DNA of 64,000 bases, from NCBI RefSeq assembly GCF_003390845.1, contig NZ_QMEK01000001.1:1-64000 (forward strand), read 5' to 3'. A program made the position numbers and the translations under genes. Origin of the DNA: Tropicimonas sp. IMCC34043 (lineage in GTDB: Bacteria; Pseudomonadota; Alphaproteobacteria; Rhodobacterales; Rhodobacteraceae). The notes under the pieces were generated by a model. It saw only the letters and a program-made list of their open reading frames with translations, had not been told where the DNA came from and did no database searches. Shown here piece by piece: positions 1-11,900 of this stretch; position 1 is the stretch's first letter, and each line of letters opens with the position of its first letter.

Positions 1-68
1 ATCAGGACGGGGATGTGGTCGATGTCGCGCAGACGGTTCAGAAGGGGCGCGCGGCCCATGTCGGTCAT
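1..68 (-). CDS. Start of an unidentified gene (partial, runs off the window)
   Basis: Only the first 22 or so codons are visible (MTDMGRAPLLNRLRDIDHI...). The ATG overlaps the stop codon of the kinase gene by four bases (ATGA), so it is the next gene of the same minus-strand operon and is probably translated by coupling. An in-frame second ATG nine bases further in (position 59) is an alternative start. Too little sequence is present to assign a family. Position after a sugar kinase suggests a downstream sugar-phosphate enzyme or accessory gene, but this is inference only. Confidence 0.55.
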   Translation of the reverse strand, partial: MTDMGRAPLLNRLRDIDHIPVL

Positions 69-1567
69 CGGATCGATATCCTTGCTTGGAGCTGAGCCAG
101 CGTCGCCGCGGCATCCTGATACCTGGCGTAGCTGGCGTTCAGGCGGTCCGATCTCGGGCCGGGGTCATAGACCCTGAGCGGCCCCGCGGTCTGCGCCAGC
201 GCATCGTCCCAGTCCTCATAAAGGCCCGCCGCCAGACCGGCGCAGATCGCCACGCCGAGGGCGCCCGCCTCCAGCGTCTGCGGCACCTCGACCCGGCGGC
301 CCAGCACGTCGGACATGAGCTGTGCGAAATAGGCGTTGCGGCTGCTGCCGCCTGTCAGCCGGACCGACGGGATGGCATGGTTTGGGTCGAGCGTGTCGAC
401 GTGGTGGCGATGGTTGAAGGCAATGCCCTCGCCCACCGCGCGCAGCATGTGGCCGCGCCCGTGCCAGCCCCGCAGCCCGAGGAAGGCGCCCGGCACATCC
501 ACCCGGTGCGGAGAGCCGAAAAGATAGGGCAGATAGATGATCTCGGACGGGTCCTGCGCGATGGCATCGAGCTCTTTTTGCAGCATGGCAAAGGGGTCGT
601 CCGTCGCCAGGGCATCGCGCGCGGCCTGATGCAGGAACCAGTCCAGATTGGCGCTGGAGGCGGGCGAGATCGACATGCAGTTCCACTGCCCCGGCATCAG
701 CCCGTTGCGGGTCAACCAGCCGGGCGAGGTTTCGGGGCGCTCGCGCAGGGCCTCGTTGATCGAATAGGTGCCCGAGACCACGGCCAGCTTGCCCGGTCCC
801 GCGATGCCCGACCCCACGGCGCAGGCCGTGACGTCGTGCAGTCCCGCGGCGACGGGAAGGCCCTGTGGCAGGCCGGTCGCCTGTGCGGCCTCGGCGGTGA
901 CACGACCGGCGATCTGACCGGGCAGGAACACTTGCGGCAGCGCGTGACGGATCGCGCCCAGGCCGAACAGCTCCAGTGCCGCGTCGCTGTAGGTCTGGGT
1001 CTGCACGTCGGTGAAGGACAGGCTTGCCTCGGTAAAATCGGTGCCGACAATGCCGGTCAGGCAGAACCGCAGCCAGTCCTTGCACGACAGGATCGCCCCG
1101 ATGCGCGCGAACCCTGCGGGATCGGCGTCGCGCATATAGGCCAGCAGGGCTGCTGGAAACGCGGGAAATGGCTGTTGCCCGCAAAGTGCCTGCGCCCGCG
1201 CCGAGGTGCCGTCGGCATCCCAGCCGGCGACGACATCCTGTGCGCGGCTGTCGAGCGAGGTTGCGGCCAGACCCAGCGGCACGCCGTCCCGGTCGAGCAG
1301 ATAGACCCCGTCACCATGTCCCGCGACCGCGATGGCGGCGGGCCGAACGGCGTGCCCCTCGGCCGCCGCCGCCGCGGCAAGCGCGTCGCGGATCGACCGC
1401 GCCGCGGCGTTCCAGTGCGCGGTCATATCGCGTTCGACCCGGCGCGGCGCGTCCTTGATCTGCGGCACCGCGCAGTGGCCCGAGGCCACAACGGACCCGT
1501 CCCGCCGGAACACCACCGACTTGGTCACGGTCAATCCGCTGTCGAGGCCGATCAGATAGTCCGTCAT
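65..1567 (-). CDS. FGGY-family carbohydrate kinase (L-xylulokinase-like)
   Basis: A 500-residue ATP-dependent sugar kinase of the FGGY family, expected to phosphorylate a pentulose or similar polyol-derived sugar in the cytoplasm. The N terminus has the phosphate-binding strand LIGLDSGLTVTKS, followed by the ERDM and AVAGHGDG motifs. AAGLHDVTACAVGSG, VSGTY and the C-terminal RLTGGSSRNAYFAQLMSDV with EAGALGVAI complete the two actin-like domains. The length is normal for the family (about 480-520). By memory it resembles Lyx/YiaP-type L-xylulokinases more than xylulokinase XylB or glycerol kinase, so substrate is uncertain. Its start overlaps the stop of the upstream ORF by ATGA, and its stop overlaps the next gene the same way. 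Confidence 0.85.
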   Translation of the reverse strand: MTDYLIGLDSGLTVTKSVVFRRDGSVVASGHCAVPQIKDAPRRVERDMTAHWNAAARSIRDALAAAAAAEGHAVRPAAIAVAGHGDGVYLLDRDGVPLGLAATSLDSRAQDVVAGWDADGTSARAQALCGQQPFPAFPAALLAYMRDADPAGFARIGAILSCKDWLRFCLTGIVGTDFTEASLSFTDVQTQTYSDAALELFGLGAIRHALPQVFLPGQIAGRVTAEAAQATGLPQGLPVAAGLHDVTACAVGSGIAGPGKLAVVSGTYSINEALRERPETSPGWLTRNGLMPGQWNCMSISPASSANLDWFLHQAARDALATDDPFAMLQKELDAIAQDPSEIIYLPYLFGSPHRVDVPGAFLGLRGWHGRGHMLRAVGEGIAFNHRHHVDTLDPNHAIPSVRLTGGSSRNAYFAQLMSDVLGRRVEVPQTLEAGALGVAICAGLAAGLYEDWDDALAQTAGPLRVYDPGPRSDRLNASYARYQDAAATLAQLQARISIR

Positions 1568-2274
1568 GTCTCGATCCTTGCATGTCGCAGCCTGTCTTGC
1601 AGGCTGGCAAGATAGATCGCCACCAGCATCACCGCGCCGACATCGCCGGCAATCCGGCCGGTCCGTTTGCGCGCGGCGGTTTTCGCGGCGTTGCGGCGGC
1701 CGTTGCGCATCGCCGACACGCGGTCAGAAAGCCCCATGAATTCGACCACACGGTTCGAGGTCGGTGGGAACGACAGGGGCGGATCTGGCACAATCAGTGC
1801 CTCGCGCCGTTGCAGGAGTTCTTGCTTGCGGTTGATGCTCAAAAACGCGGCGATCTTGTCCAGCAGAGCCTCTCGCCGCCCGGCGGCTTCGTTGTCGATG
1901 GCGACAAAGGTCCGTGCGGCCCCGGGCAGCCAGGCGTCCGAGGTCACGACAGGTGTCCCGGTTTCTGCCATTTGACCACGATGCCGCGCCTCTCTGCTCC
2001 AGGGAACAGGCATCATGCCATCCACCCCACGAGCCACCTGCGTCAGAAGCGCGTTCAGGTGTTCGCGGACATCGTTCGCGCTGATAATGCGAAAGAAGGT
2101 CACGTCTCCCGTCCCGGTTTCGATCCGCGCCGCCGTCTGCGGCTGACCCATCTCAACACCGTTCAGGTAGTTGTCGTTCGGCGCCCAACGGCTCGCCGCG
2201 CCTTCACAGGTCTTCGCCATCGCGAACTTGCAGAGCGCCATCGTCAGCGCGGTCCAAGTCGTGTCCACTCGCAT
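1564..2274 (-). pseudogene. Collapsed sugar-uptake operon remnant (binding-fold, ABC ATPase and permease scraps in one frame)
   Basis: This 236-codon open frame reads as pieces of three proteins. Residues about 70-135 match the LacI/periplasmic-binding fold (GVDGMMPVP, GTPVVTSDAWLPG, FVAIDNEAAGR). Residues about 174-193 match the C-terminal tail of an RbsA-type ATPase (VVEFMGLSDRVSAMRNGR). Residues about 208-236 match the C-terminal tail of an RbsC-type permease (GAVMLVAIYLASLQDRLR). The first 60 residues are unrecognised. The stop overlaps the kinase start by ATGA, as expected if the last piece is the true end of the old permease gene. The likeliest history is two or more internal deletions in a regulator/ABC/kinase operon. 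A functional novel protein cannot be excluded, but is unlikely. Confidence 0.5.
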
Positions 2275-2696
2275 GTTGTCCTCCGCCTTGCGAGGTCCAA
2301 GGGATCATTGCACGCAACGGAAAATGTATCAATATTTCTGTTACAGGAGTTTCAATAAAGGGATGGTGCTCTCTGATACTTGAGTAAATGACCATATTAC
2401 ACTGCAGAAGAACGATAATTATGTCAGTCAATGTTATCAATAATTGTGGTGAATTATGAGGGCAGCTTCATGGTCGCATCCGCCGTCCGGACCGGAAGAC
2501 CGTTCAGGCGCCACAGCGGTCGCGCCATGGCGGTTCGACTGGCTCGCACCCTGCCAGTGGGGCGGTGCCCACATGCCGAAGACTCCGCAGCCATAATTTT
2601 TCGGCGATTGCATGTTTGACAAACCCAAACGGAAAACCGTCGGCTGATGTATCGTCTTTCATCACAACCGCGAACTCTGTTGCCACACGTACCGGC
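2275..2696. other. Non-coding stretch with an AT-rich patch
   Basis: No convincing gene is seen here on either strand. Positions about 2310-2460 are clearly richer in A and T than the rest of the window, with runs such as GTATCAATATTTCTG and GTTATCAATAATTGTGG. The patch separates the minus-strand sugar kinase locus from the plus-strand adhesin locus, so it may hold promoters for both sides. It may instead be debris from the insertion event that left the transposase scrap just downstream. Confidence 0.4.
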
Positions 2697-2801
2697 ACAC
2701 TGACCTTCCGCGACCTCGACCTTTGGGTCTGTGCCGACGACGTCACGCTGGACGTCACGCGGCCCGGCAAGCCGACGGACCACGGGTTCATCGAGGCATT
2801 C
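2697..2801 (+). mobile_element. Remnant of an IS3-family transposase (OrfB, integrase core)
   Basis: About 35 codons read TLTFRDLDLWVCADDV followed by TLDVTRPGKPTDHGFIEAF. This matches the end of the DDE integrase core of IS3-family (IS407-like) OrfB proteins, where the usual text is DNGxEF...LDLWA...VTLDFSRPGKPTDNAFIEAFN, containing the third acidic residue. Similarity stops right after IEAF and the upstream core is missing, so the element is dead. No inverted repeats were identified. It lies about 140 bases before the adhesin start, so insertion-sequence activity probably shaped this boundary. Confidence 0.65.
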
Positions 2802-2943
2802 GAGTTTCACGTCAGGCTCGCGCAATTCGAGTCGCAAAATAGTCGCAACTAGTTCCAGCTGGGGCTTTTTCGCTTTGTGGTCGGGGTGGACGTGGGTAAA
2901 ACAACCAAGACGTGCAAATATTCCTGGCATTCGGTGCAAAAAT

Positions 2944-5900
2944 ATGCGGCTGTTGAATTCCATTGGCGAGCAGGCTGAATGTTTCCGGTTTGAGAACAAG
3001 GCCTTGGATCTATTTCTGAGGCGCGCGTGCGGGGGCGTATTGGTTTGCGCCATTGCGCTTTTGCTGTTCGCCGGGCCGGTGATGGCTGCAGGTCCGACAA
3101 GCAGTTCGACGGTCGGCGAGGCGATTACGAACCCTGTTACCGGCGACCCCACAACGGTTACCGCCTTGCTGGTCGATCCGGTCGGGACGCCGACGGCGGG
3201 GGATACAGCCTTCGTGCAGACCGACGACGGCTATACCTTTCTGGTGAAGTCGGTTGGCGAGGACTTCTACAACAGCGATGACCCGCCGGTGCAATTTTCC
3301 GTTGTCAGCATCAGCGGCAATACCGCCACAGTCACCAGCCCGGAGGCGGACGGCAATACCGATTTCCCGGTCGGGCAGCTGACGACCGATTTCGACGCCG
3401 ACTTCGAGAGCTCCGGCACCCCAGGTACCCTGACGCCGCCGGTCGATGTCACCGGGCCGAACGGGGTAAATCAGGTCGTATACGGGCAGAATGGCAGTAA
3501 CGGCCGGGATGGCGCGTTGTTCGTGCCGCCCTCCTCGGGGGGAGACGGCGCCAATGGACCGGTTCAGACCCAGACGCTGAGCACCGATGTCAGCGCAAGC
3601 TCGAACATCGGCTGGGAAATCGGCAGCGTCGGCGGCAACGGTGGCGTTGGCGGGGATTCGTATCTGAGCTTCTGGAGCGGGAGCGATGGCGGCAACGGCG
3701 GGGCCGGCGGCCAGGTGACGGCGACGCAGGCCGCCACCAGCACGATCACGACCACCGGCGACGACAATTACGGCATTTTTGCCTACAGCCGCAGCGGCGA
3801 GGCCGGCAATGGCGGCAGCGGCTATGCCGCGCCGGGTGGCGGGACAGGCGGCCATTCGTCGGATGGCGGCAGTGTCACCGTGAACCAGTTCGGAGAGATC
3901 TCGACCGCCGGCACGAATGCGCACGGAATCTATGCGCTGAGCGTCAGCAACAATGGCGGCAACGGCGGCAACCAGTGGGGACTTGTCGGGACGGCCGGTA
4001 GCGGCGGATACGGCGGCAGCGGCGGGGCCGTCGATGTGAGCACCGATGCGGGTGCAATCATCCTGACGTCCGGAGAGTTCGCCAATGGCATCCTCGCCCA
4101 GTCGATCGGCGGCACCGGCGGCTCGGCGGGCAACAGCGGCAACCTTCTGGTGTCCCTGATCGGGGCCGCCGACAATGGCGGCAACGGCGGGACCGTGACC
4201 GTTTCCAACGGCGGCAGGATCCAGACCACAGGAAACCTGTCACGAGGGATCATGGCGCAGTCGATTGGCGGCGCTGGCGGCGGTGGCGGCACGGCCGGCG
4301 GTCTGGTGTCGCTGGCGCTCGGCGGGGTCGGGACGAATGGTGGCTCCGGGGCTGCGGTGAGCGTGACGAATACCGGAACCGGGCAGATCGCGACGACCGG
4401 GCTTCTTTCGGACGGCATTTTGGCGCAGTCGATTGGCGGCAGTGGCGGTCAGGGTGCCAATGCCTTCGGTCTGGTTGCGGTGGGCGGAAACGGCACCAAG
4501 GCGGGCTCGGGCTCGACCGTCACTGTCACCAACCTTGGAACAATCTCGACCGAGGGCAACGGGGCGCGCGGTATCGTTGCGCAATCGATTGGCGGCGGCG
4601 GCGGCGATGGCGGTTCGTCCGGCGGGATGGTTGCGGTCGGCGGCAGCGGTGCGGGTGGCGGCAGCGGCGGCACGGTCAATGTCACCAATGACGGCAAGAT
4701 CACGACCACCGGGGCGGATGGAATAGGCATTCTCGCGCAGTCGATCGGCGGCGGCGGCGGCAACGGCGGATCGTCCGGCGCGGTCGGCGCCTTTGTCGGG
4801 GTCGCGGTTGGCGGGACCGGCGGCACCGGCGGCGCTGGCGGAGATGCCAACGTGACCCTGTCCGATACCGACGCAAGCCAACCCTCGCGGGTTCTTACAT
4901 CGGGCGACCGTGCAACGGGCGTCTTCGTTCAGTCGGTTGGCGGCGGCGGCGGCAACGGTGGCGGCGCCGTCAGCGTGGCACTTGGGGCCTTTGGCGCGGC
5001 ATCCGTGTCGGTCGGCGGCGATGCCGGCGACGGCGGTGCAGGTGGAACCGTTACCCTGTCCGGCAGTGGCGATGCTACGGTCCAGACCGGTGGCGACGAC
5101 GCCGCAGGCGTCATGCTGCAATCGGTCGGCGGCGGCGGCGGCAACGGTGGCTACTCGGTCGCGGTCGCAGCCTCGGCCGGGCCTGTCTCGGGGTCGTTGG
5201 CCGTTGGCGTCGGCGGCAGCGGCGGGTCGGGCGGCGCAGGCGGAGAGGTCGTTGTCGGCACGGTGGACGGCGGAGGCAACCTGACCGCTCCCGGCTTTTC
5301 GGGCAGCATCCTGACCTCCGGCGCACGTTCGACCGGGCTGTTGTTCCAGTCGGTTGGCGGCGGCGGCGGCAATGGCGGCCTGGCGGTGGCTGCCTCGGGC
5401 GGCGGGTCGTTGTTCTTCTCGGGAAGTGTCTCGGTCGGAGTCGGGGGATCGGGCGGGACCGGTGGCCTCGGTGGAACGGTTCTGGCCTATACCGACAGCG
5501 ACGTGGTCACGACCGGCGACAGTTCGACGGCGATGCTGGTCCAGTCGATCGGCGGCGGTGGCGGCAACGGCGGGGGCAGCATTGCCGCCGGCGTCGACGG
5601 CAGCGGCGGCGGCGCGGCCGGGATCAGTGTCGGGGTTGGCGGCAGCGGCACGACCGGGGGCGCGGGCGGCGACGTGACTCTGATCGCGGGTGGAAGCGTG
5701 ATCCGAACCAGCGGACAGTTCTCGAACGGCGTTTCGGTCCAGTCGATCGGCGGCGGTGGCGGCAACGGTGGCTACAGCGTGGCCGTGTCCGGTACGGGCG
5801 CGGGCATCGGGGCGGGATCGGTCAATGTCGGTGTCGGCGGATCAGCGGCAAACGGCGGTGACGGCGGGGCGGTCAATGCCCGCATCGATGCCGCTGTCAG

Positions 5901-8900
5901 AACGACGGGCGTCGGATCGGGTGCCATTCTGGTCCAGTCGGTCGGCGGCGGTGGGGGCAACGGCGGATTTTCTGTCGCGGCCGGCGCGGCCGGCGGTGGC
6001 GCCGGAGCCGGGACAGTGACCGTTGGTCTGGGCGGTTCGGGAGGCGCCGGGGGCGCAGGCGGAACCGTTGTTGCCACGGTGAACGGCGATGTCGCGACCA
6101 AGGGCGACCGCGCAGCGGGCGTTGTTGCGCAGTCAATCGGCGGTGGCGGCGGCAACGGTGGATTTTCGGTTTCGGGCGCCGTCTCGGGCGCCGGAACCGG
6201 AAGCGGCGCGGTTTCGGTCGGGCTTGGCGGGGCGGGCAACAGTGGCGGCGCAGGCGCTGACGTGACGGCGACGGTCACCGGCGACGTGACCACCGAGGGG
6301 AGCGATTCGACCGGGATCCTGGCGGAATCGGTCGGCGGTGGCGGCGGCAACGGCGGCTTCAGCGTGGCCGGGACGATCAGCGGCTCGGGCATCGGCAGCG
6401 GTGCCGTCAGTGTCAGCCTTGGCGGCGGCAGCGGCACGGGTGCCGATGCCGGTACGGTCACGCTGACCAGCGACGGTACGGTCTGGACCCAGGGCGACCG
6501 GTCCTCGGGCTTTGTCGCGCAGTCCATCGGTGGCGGTGGCGGCAATGGCGGATTCTCGGTCTCGGGGGCTGTTTCCGGGTCTGGCGAGGGGTCTGGCACT
6601 GTGGCGGTCGGGCTAGGCGGCAGCGGCGCTGGCGGCGGCACTGCCGGGGATGTCATTGCAACCTCGAATGGCCAGATCCTGACCGAGGGCTATGCGTCCT
6701 CGGGGTTTGTGGCACAGTCGATTGGCGGCGGCGGTGGCAATGGCGGCTTCAACGTCAGCGCCTCGGTCGCAGGTGCGGGCACGGCCGCGGGGTCGGTCGC
6801 GGTCGGGCTTGGCGGCACCGGCGGCGGTGGCGGCAATGGCGCGACGGTGACGGCCGACACCACGGCCAATATCGAGACCCGGGGCGATGCCTCGGTCGGC
6901 GTGCTGGCCCAATCCATCGGCGGCGGCGGCGGCAACGGAGGTTTCAACGTCTCGCCCGCGCTCTCGGGCGCAGGCACCGGATCGGGCGCGGTCTCGGTCG
7001 GGCTTGGCGGCAGCGGCACGGGGGGCGGCAACGGCGGAACGGTCGGGCTGACGATTGCCAATGACGTGCTGACGCGCGGCGCGCAATCGGCGGCCGTGAT
7101 CGCGCAATCGGTCGGCGGCGGTGGCGGCAACGGCGGCTTCAATGTTGCAGTTGGCGGCACAGGTGCCGGCACCGGATCGGGCGCCATCGGCGTCGGTCTT
7201 GGCGGCCGTGCGGGCACCGGCGGCACCGGCGGCGCGGTGAGCAGCAGCGTGACCGGCAATCTGACGACGCTGGGCGAGACCTCCAGCGCGCTTCTGGTGC
7301 AATCGCTCGGCGGCGGTGGCGGCAACGGCGGGATGAATGTCTCGGCCGCGATTGCGGTCGCAGGCACCGGCGCGGGTGGCGCATCCGTCGGGATTGGCGG
7401 CGCGGGTGGCAATGGCGGCGATGCCGGCACTGCGACCTCGGTCCTCAGCGGCGACGTGACGACATTTGGCAAGGATTCGGGCGGCGTCATCGTGCAGTCG
7501 CTTGGCGGCGGCGGCGGCAATGGCGGGTTGAATGTCTCGGCCATCATCACTGCGGCGAGCAGTGGCTCGGGCGGTGCATCTGTCGGCATTGGCGGCAGCG
7601 GCGGCGACGGCGGTAACGCGGGCGCGGCCGACAGCACCATCACAGGCGATGTCGTGACGCTTGGCGACAATGCGGGCGGCGTTCTTGTCCAGTCGGCTGG
7701 TGGCGGTGGCGGCAACGGCGGGGTCAACGTCTCGGCCGCGGTCAACCTCAGCAGCACGGCCGGCGGCGCGGCGGCAATCGGTGTCGGCGGGTTCGGCGGC
7801 GGTGGCGGCGACGGCGACATGGCGACAAGCCAGATGACCGGCGATATCGTGACCACCGGCGACAATGCCGGCGGCATGATCGTGCAATCGCTCGGCGGCG
7901 GTGGCGGCAACGGCGGGCTCAACGTCTCGGCCGCCGTCAGCCTGACGGGCGAGTCGAGCGGTGCGGTCGGGATCGGTGTCGGCGGTTTTGGCGGCGATGG
8001 TGGCAATGCGGCGGCTGCGACCGGCACGCTTGCCGGTGACGTCACGACGTCTGGCGACAATTCGGCCGGCGTTCTGGTGCAATCGCTTGGTGGCGGCGGC
8101 GGCAATGGCGGGCTGAATGTCAGCGCGGCTGTCAGCATCGCAGGCTCGGGGTCGGGTGCGGCGGCAATCGGCGTCGGCGGCTTTGGCGGCAGCGGCGGTC
8201 TGGCGGGCAATGTCACCGGCACGTACAGCGGCACGGTCGTGACCTCGGGCGACCGCGCGGCCGGTGTCGTGGCGCAGAGCCTTGGCGGCGGTGGCGGCAA
8301 TGGCGGCGTCAACGTCTCGGCGGGTCTTTCGGTTGCCCCGAGCTATTCGGGTTCGGTCGGGATCGGTGTCGGCGGCTTCGGCGGCGCCGGCGGCGCGGCG
8401 GGATCTGTCACGCATAATGTTGCGGGCAGCGTGGAAACCGCAGGCGACGATTCGATCGGCGTGCTCAGCCAGAGCCTTGGCGGCGGTGGCGGCAATGGCG
8501 GCACCAATGTCGCGGGCGCGGTCTCGATCTCCCGCTCGACCAGCGGTGCGGTCGGGATCGGCGTCGGTGGCTTTGGCGGTGTTGGTGCGGATGCGGGCGG
8601 CCTGACCACGTCGGACTTCACGGGCAACGTGCGGACCCTTGGCGACCGCAGCCTGGGCGTCGTCACGCAAAGCCTTGGCGGCGGTGGCGGCAACGGCGGT
8701 ACCAATGTCGCGGGGGCGATCAACCTGACCCAGTCGAATGGCGGATCGGCGGGTCTGGGCGTTGGCGGATTTGGCGGTGGCGGCGGCAATGGCGGTGCTG
8801 TCACCGGCACGGTGCAAACCGCGGCGGCAAGCGATAGTATCGAGACCCGTGGCGATGACAGCACGGGCGTTCTGGCACAATCGGTTGGCGGCGGCGGCGG

Positions 8901-11900
8901 TGCGGGCGGCGTGAACGTCAGCGGCGCGATCAGCCTGAGCGGAAAGTCGGGCGCCGCGGTGGCGCTTGGCGTTGGCGGCTTTGGCGGATCGGGCGGCGAT
9001 GGCGACACGGTCACGCTCGACGTTGCCGGCACTGTCAGCACCTATGGCGACCGCTCCGATGGCATCCTCGCGCAGTCGCTTGGCGGCGGCGGTGGCGCCG
9101 GCGGCACCAATGTTTCGGGCACGCTCGCCCTGACCAAGCCCTCGGGGTCGGACACGATCTTCTCGATCTCGGCCGGTGTTGGCGGCTTTGGCGGCGGTGG
9201 CGGCGATGCCGGTGCGGTCGATCTTTCCTATTCGGGGGCCCTGACTGCCCTGCCGCGCACCGTGAATGGCGACGGGTCTGTCACCTTGAACGAGACCGAG
9301 GGCGCAAACGGTCTGGTCGCCCAGTCGATTGGCGGCGGCGGCGGCGATGGCGGCGTCAATGTCAGCGCGGGCGTTGCAATCAGCAGCAAACCTGGCGCGG
9401 GCCAGAGCGATACGAGCAAATCCTATGCGGTGCTGGTGGGCGTCGGCGGTTTCGGCGGCACCGGCGGCAACGCGGCGGCGGTCAATGTCGACGTGGCCAC
9501 GGGCAGCACGATCCGCGCCCATGGCACCGGCAAGTCGGGCATCCTGGCGCAGTCGGTCGGCGGTGGCGGCGGCAATGGCGGGCTGAATGTGTCCGGCGGC
9601 ATCGTCTCGGACACCTCGCTGATCGTGGGCGTGGGCGGCCTTGGCGGCAATGCCGGCATCGGCGAGGACGTGACCGTCACGTCGCGCGCCGATATCGCCG
9701 TCACCACCGACCCTGCCGATTTCGAGGTGCCGAGCGACGAGAGCTTCGAGGCGAAGCTGCGCGAGGTGCTGGGCGACACGGTGGTCGATGCGGCGAAAGA
9801 TCTTGTCGACTCGAAGGGGTTGAAGAACCTGTTCGTCGATCTCGGCCTGTTCAAGGGCGACGAGGTGACCGAAACCGAAGGCTCCGCCGGCCTGCTGGCG
9901 CAGTCTATCGGCGGCGGCGGCGGCAATGGCGGGATGAATGTCTCGGGTGGGATCGCGCTCAGCAAGGACGGCAAGATACCGTCCATCACCTTCGGCATCG
10001 GTGGCTTTGGCGGGTCGGGCAACGTCTCGGGCGACGTCAGCGCGGACCAGGGCGGCACCATCGCGGTCGAGGGCAACTGGAAGCACGGCATCCTTGCCCA
10101 GTCTGTCGCGGGCGGCGGCGGCAACGGCGGCATGAACGTCAGCGGCCAGCTCAACTGGGGCAGTTCCGAGGGCACAGACGGCGCCACCGACCTCAGCATC
10201 GTTGCGGGCCTTGGCGGCCATGGCGGTACGGGCGCGGATGCGGGCGGTGTCGCGGTGGTCTCGACCGGCAACATCAGCACCGAGGGCTATCATTCACGCG
10301 GCATTTTTGCCCAATCGGTCGGCGGCGGCGGCGGTACCGGTGGCATGAACGTGACGGCGGTTGCCACCAAGGACAGCTCGCCCGTGGCCATCGGCATTGG
10401 CGGCTTTGGCGCCGCGGGCGGCGATGCGGGCGACGTGGCCGTGACCCGTGGCACCAGACTGGCCTCGGCCGGAACCATCGTGACCGACGGCATCGGCGCC
10501 CATGGCATCGAGGCCAGCAGCATCGGCGGCGGCGGCGGCGACGCCGGTATCAATGCGGTGCTCGGCTTCAGCAAGACCACCGGATCGGGCAGCGACAGCG
10601 GCTCGGCCGGGGATCGCAAGACGCCCACCAACACCGGCGTCGATGACAGCGTGATCGCGAATTTCAACACGGTACTGGACGAACTCGAAGGCAAGTTCAG
10701 CACGACCAACACCGATGGCAGCAAGTCGGTCAATTCGGCGCTGATCGCCATCGGCGGATCGGCGGGCGACGCCGGTATCGGCGGCGACGTGACCGTGACG
10801 CATTTCGGTGACATCGCGACGGCCGAGGACAGCAGCAACGGCGTCTTTGCGCAATCTCTCGGCGGTGGCGGCGGCAACGCGGTCTTCAACCTCGGTCTGA
10901 TCTTCGAGGCCGGGGATGCCGCACAGAACAAGGGCGTCGGCCTTGCCATTGGCGGCGGAACCGGGGACGGCGGCTCCTCCGGCACGGTGACGGTCGAAAA
11001 CACCGGCAACATTGCCACGGAAGGCGACGATTCCCACGGCATCTTCGCCCAGTCGGTCGGCGGCGGTGGCGGCAACGCCGGCTATACCTCGCTGAACCAG
11101 TCGGGAGACGGCGGCAATGTCGGCATCACCATCGGACGCACCGGCGGCACCGGCGGCGCGGGCGGCAATGTCTCTGCCAGCAGCAATGGTCAGGTGAGCA
11201 CCGAGGGCGACCGGTCGCATGGTCTGTTCGCACAGTCGATCGGCAATGGCGGCGGCAATTCGAGCGCGACCTCGGTATCGCTCGCCACGGCCAAGACCGA
11301 CGATGACAAGGGCAACAGTTTCAGCCTTAGCGTCGGTCTGGAAGGCGGCGAAGGCGGGGCTGCAGGCAATGTGTCGGCCGATGCCGCAGGGCTGCTTTAC
11401 ACCATCGGCGACGAATCCCACGGGATCTTTGCGCAGTCGGTCGGCGGCGGCGGCGGCAACGGCGGCGGCGCGGGCGGCTCGGCCGGGGCCGCGACCTCGT
11501 TCTCGCTCAACATCGGCGGCGATGGCGGCGCGGGCGGCATTTCGGGCAGGGTCGGTGTGGCCAGCACGGCGCGGATCGCGACCGAGGGCGCGCGCTCTGA
11601 CGGCATCCTGGCGCAATCCATCGGTGGCGCTGGCGGTACGGGCGGTATCGTCAAGGGCGGCACCAGCGTCATCGCCATCCTGAAGAACACCATAAAGGGC
11701 TCGGCCATCGGCACCACCACCTCGGTCAACATTGGCGGCACGGGCGGCGACGGCATGACCTCGGGCGATGTCACGGTGACAAGCGGCGGTGTGGTGACGA
11801 CGAAGGGTGACAATGCCCAAGGGATCTTTGCGCAATCTGTCGGCGGCGGCGGCGGCAAGGGCGGTCTGGTCGAGACCGACATCGTCAACCTGCGCTCGAC

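Noticed and set aside
86-1615. A 509-codon plus-strand frame opposite the FGGY kinase
   Set aside because: The minus-strand product has full kinase motifs; this one has arginine/histidine-rich shadow composition.
1582-2358. A 258-codon plus-strand frame opposite the collapsed transporter remnant
   Set aside because: No domain is recognisable, whereas the minus frame shows three family segments and a stop/start overlap with the kinase.
5740-8667. Regularly spaced repeats considered as a CRISPR array
   Set aside because: The period is 195 bp, repeats are diverged and coding, spacers are not unique sequences of about 35 bp, and no cas gene is present.
6613-10293. A 1,226-codon open frame on the minus strand, and several others, opposite the adhesin
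   Set aside because: They are the mirror of the glycine-codon repeats: their products are monotonous (repeated AAAADRL-type text) and share no family, and the plus strand has a signal peptide and a barrel.
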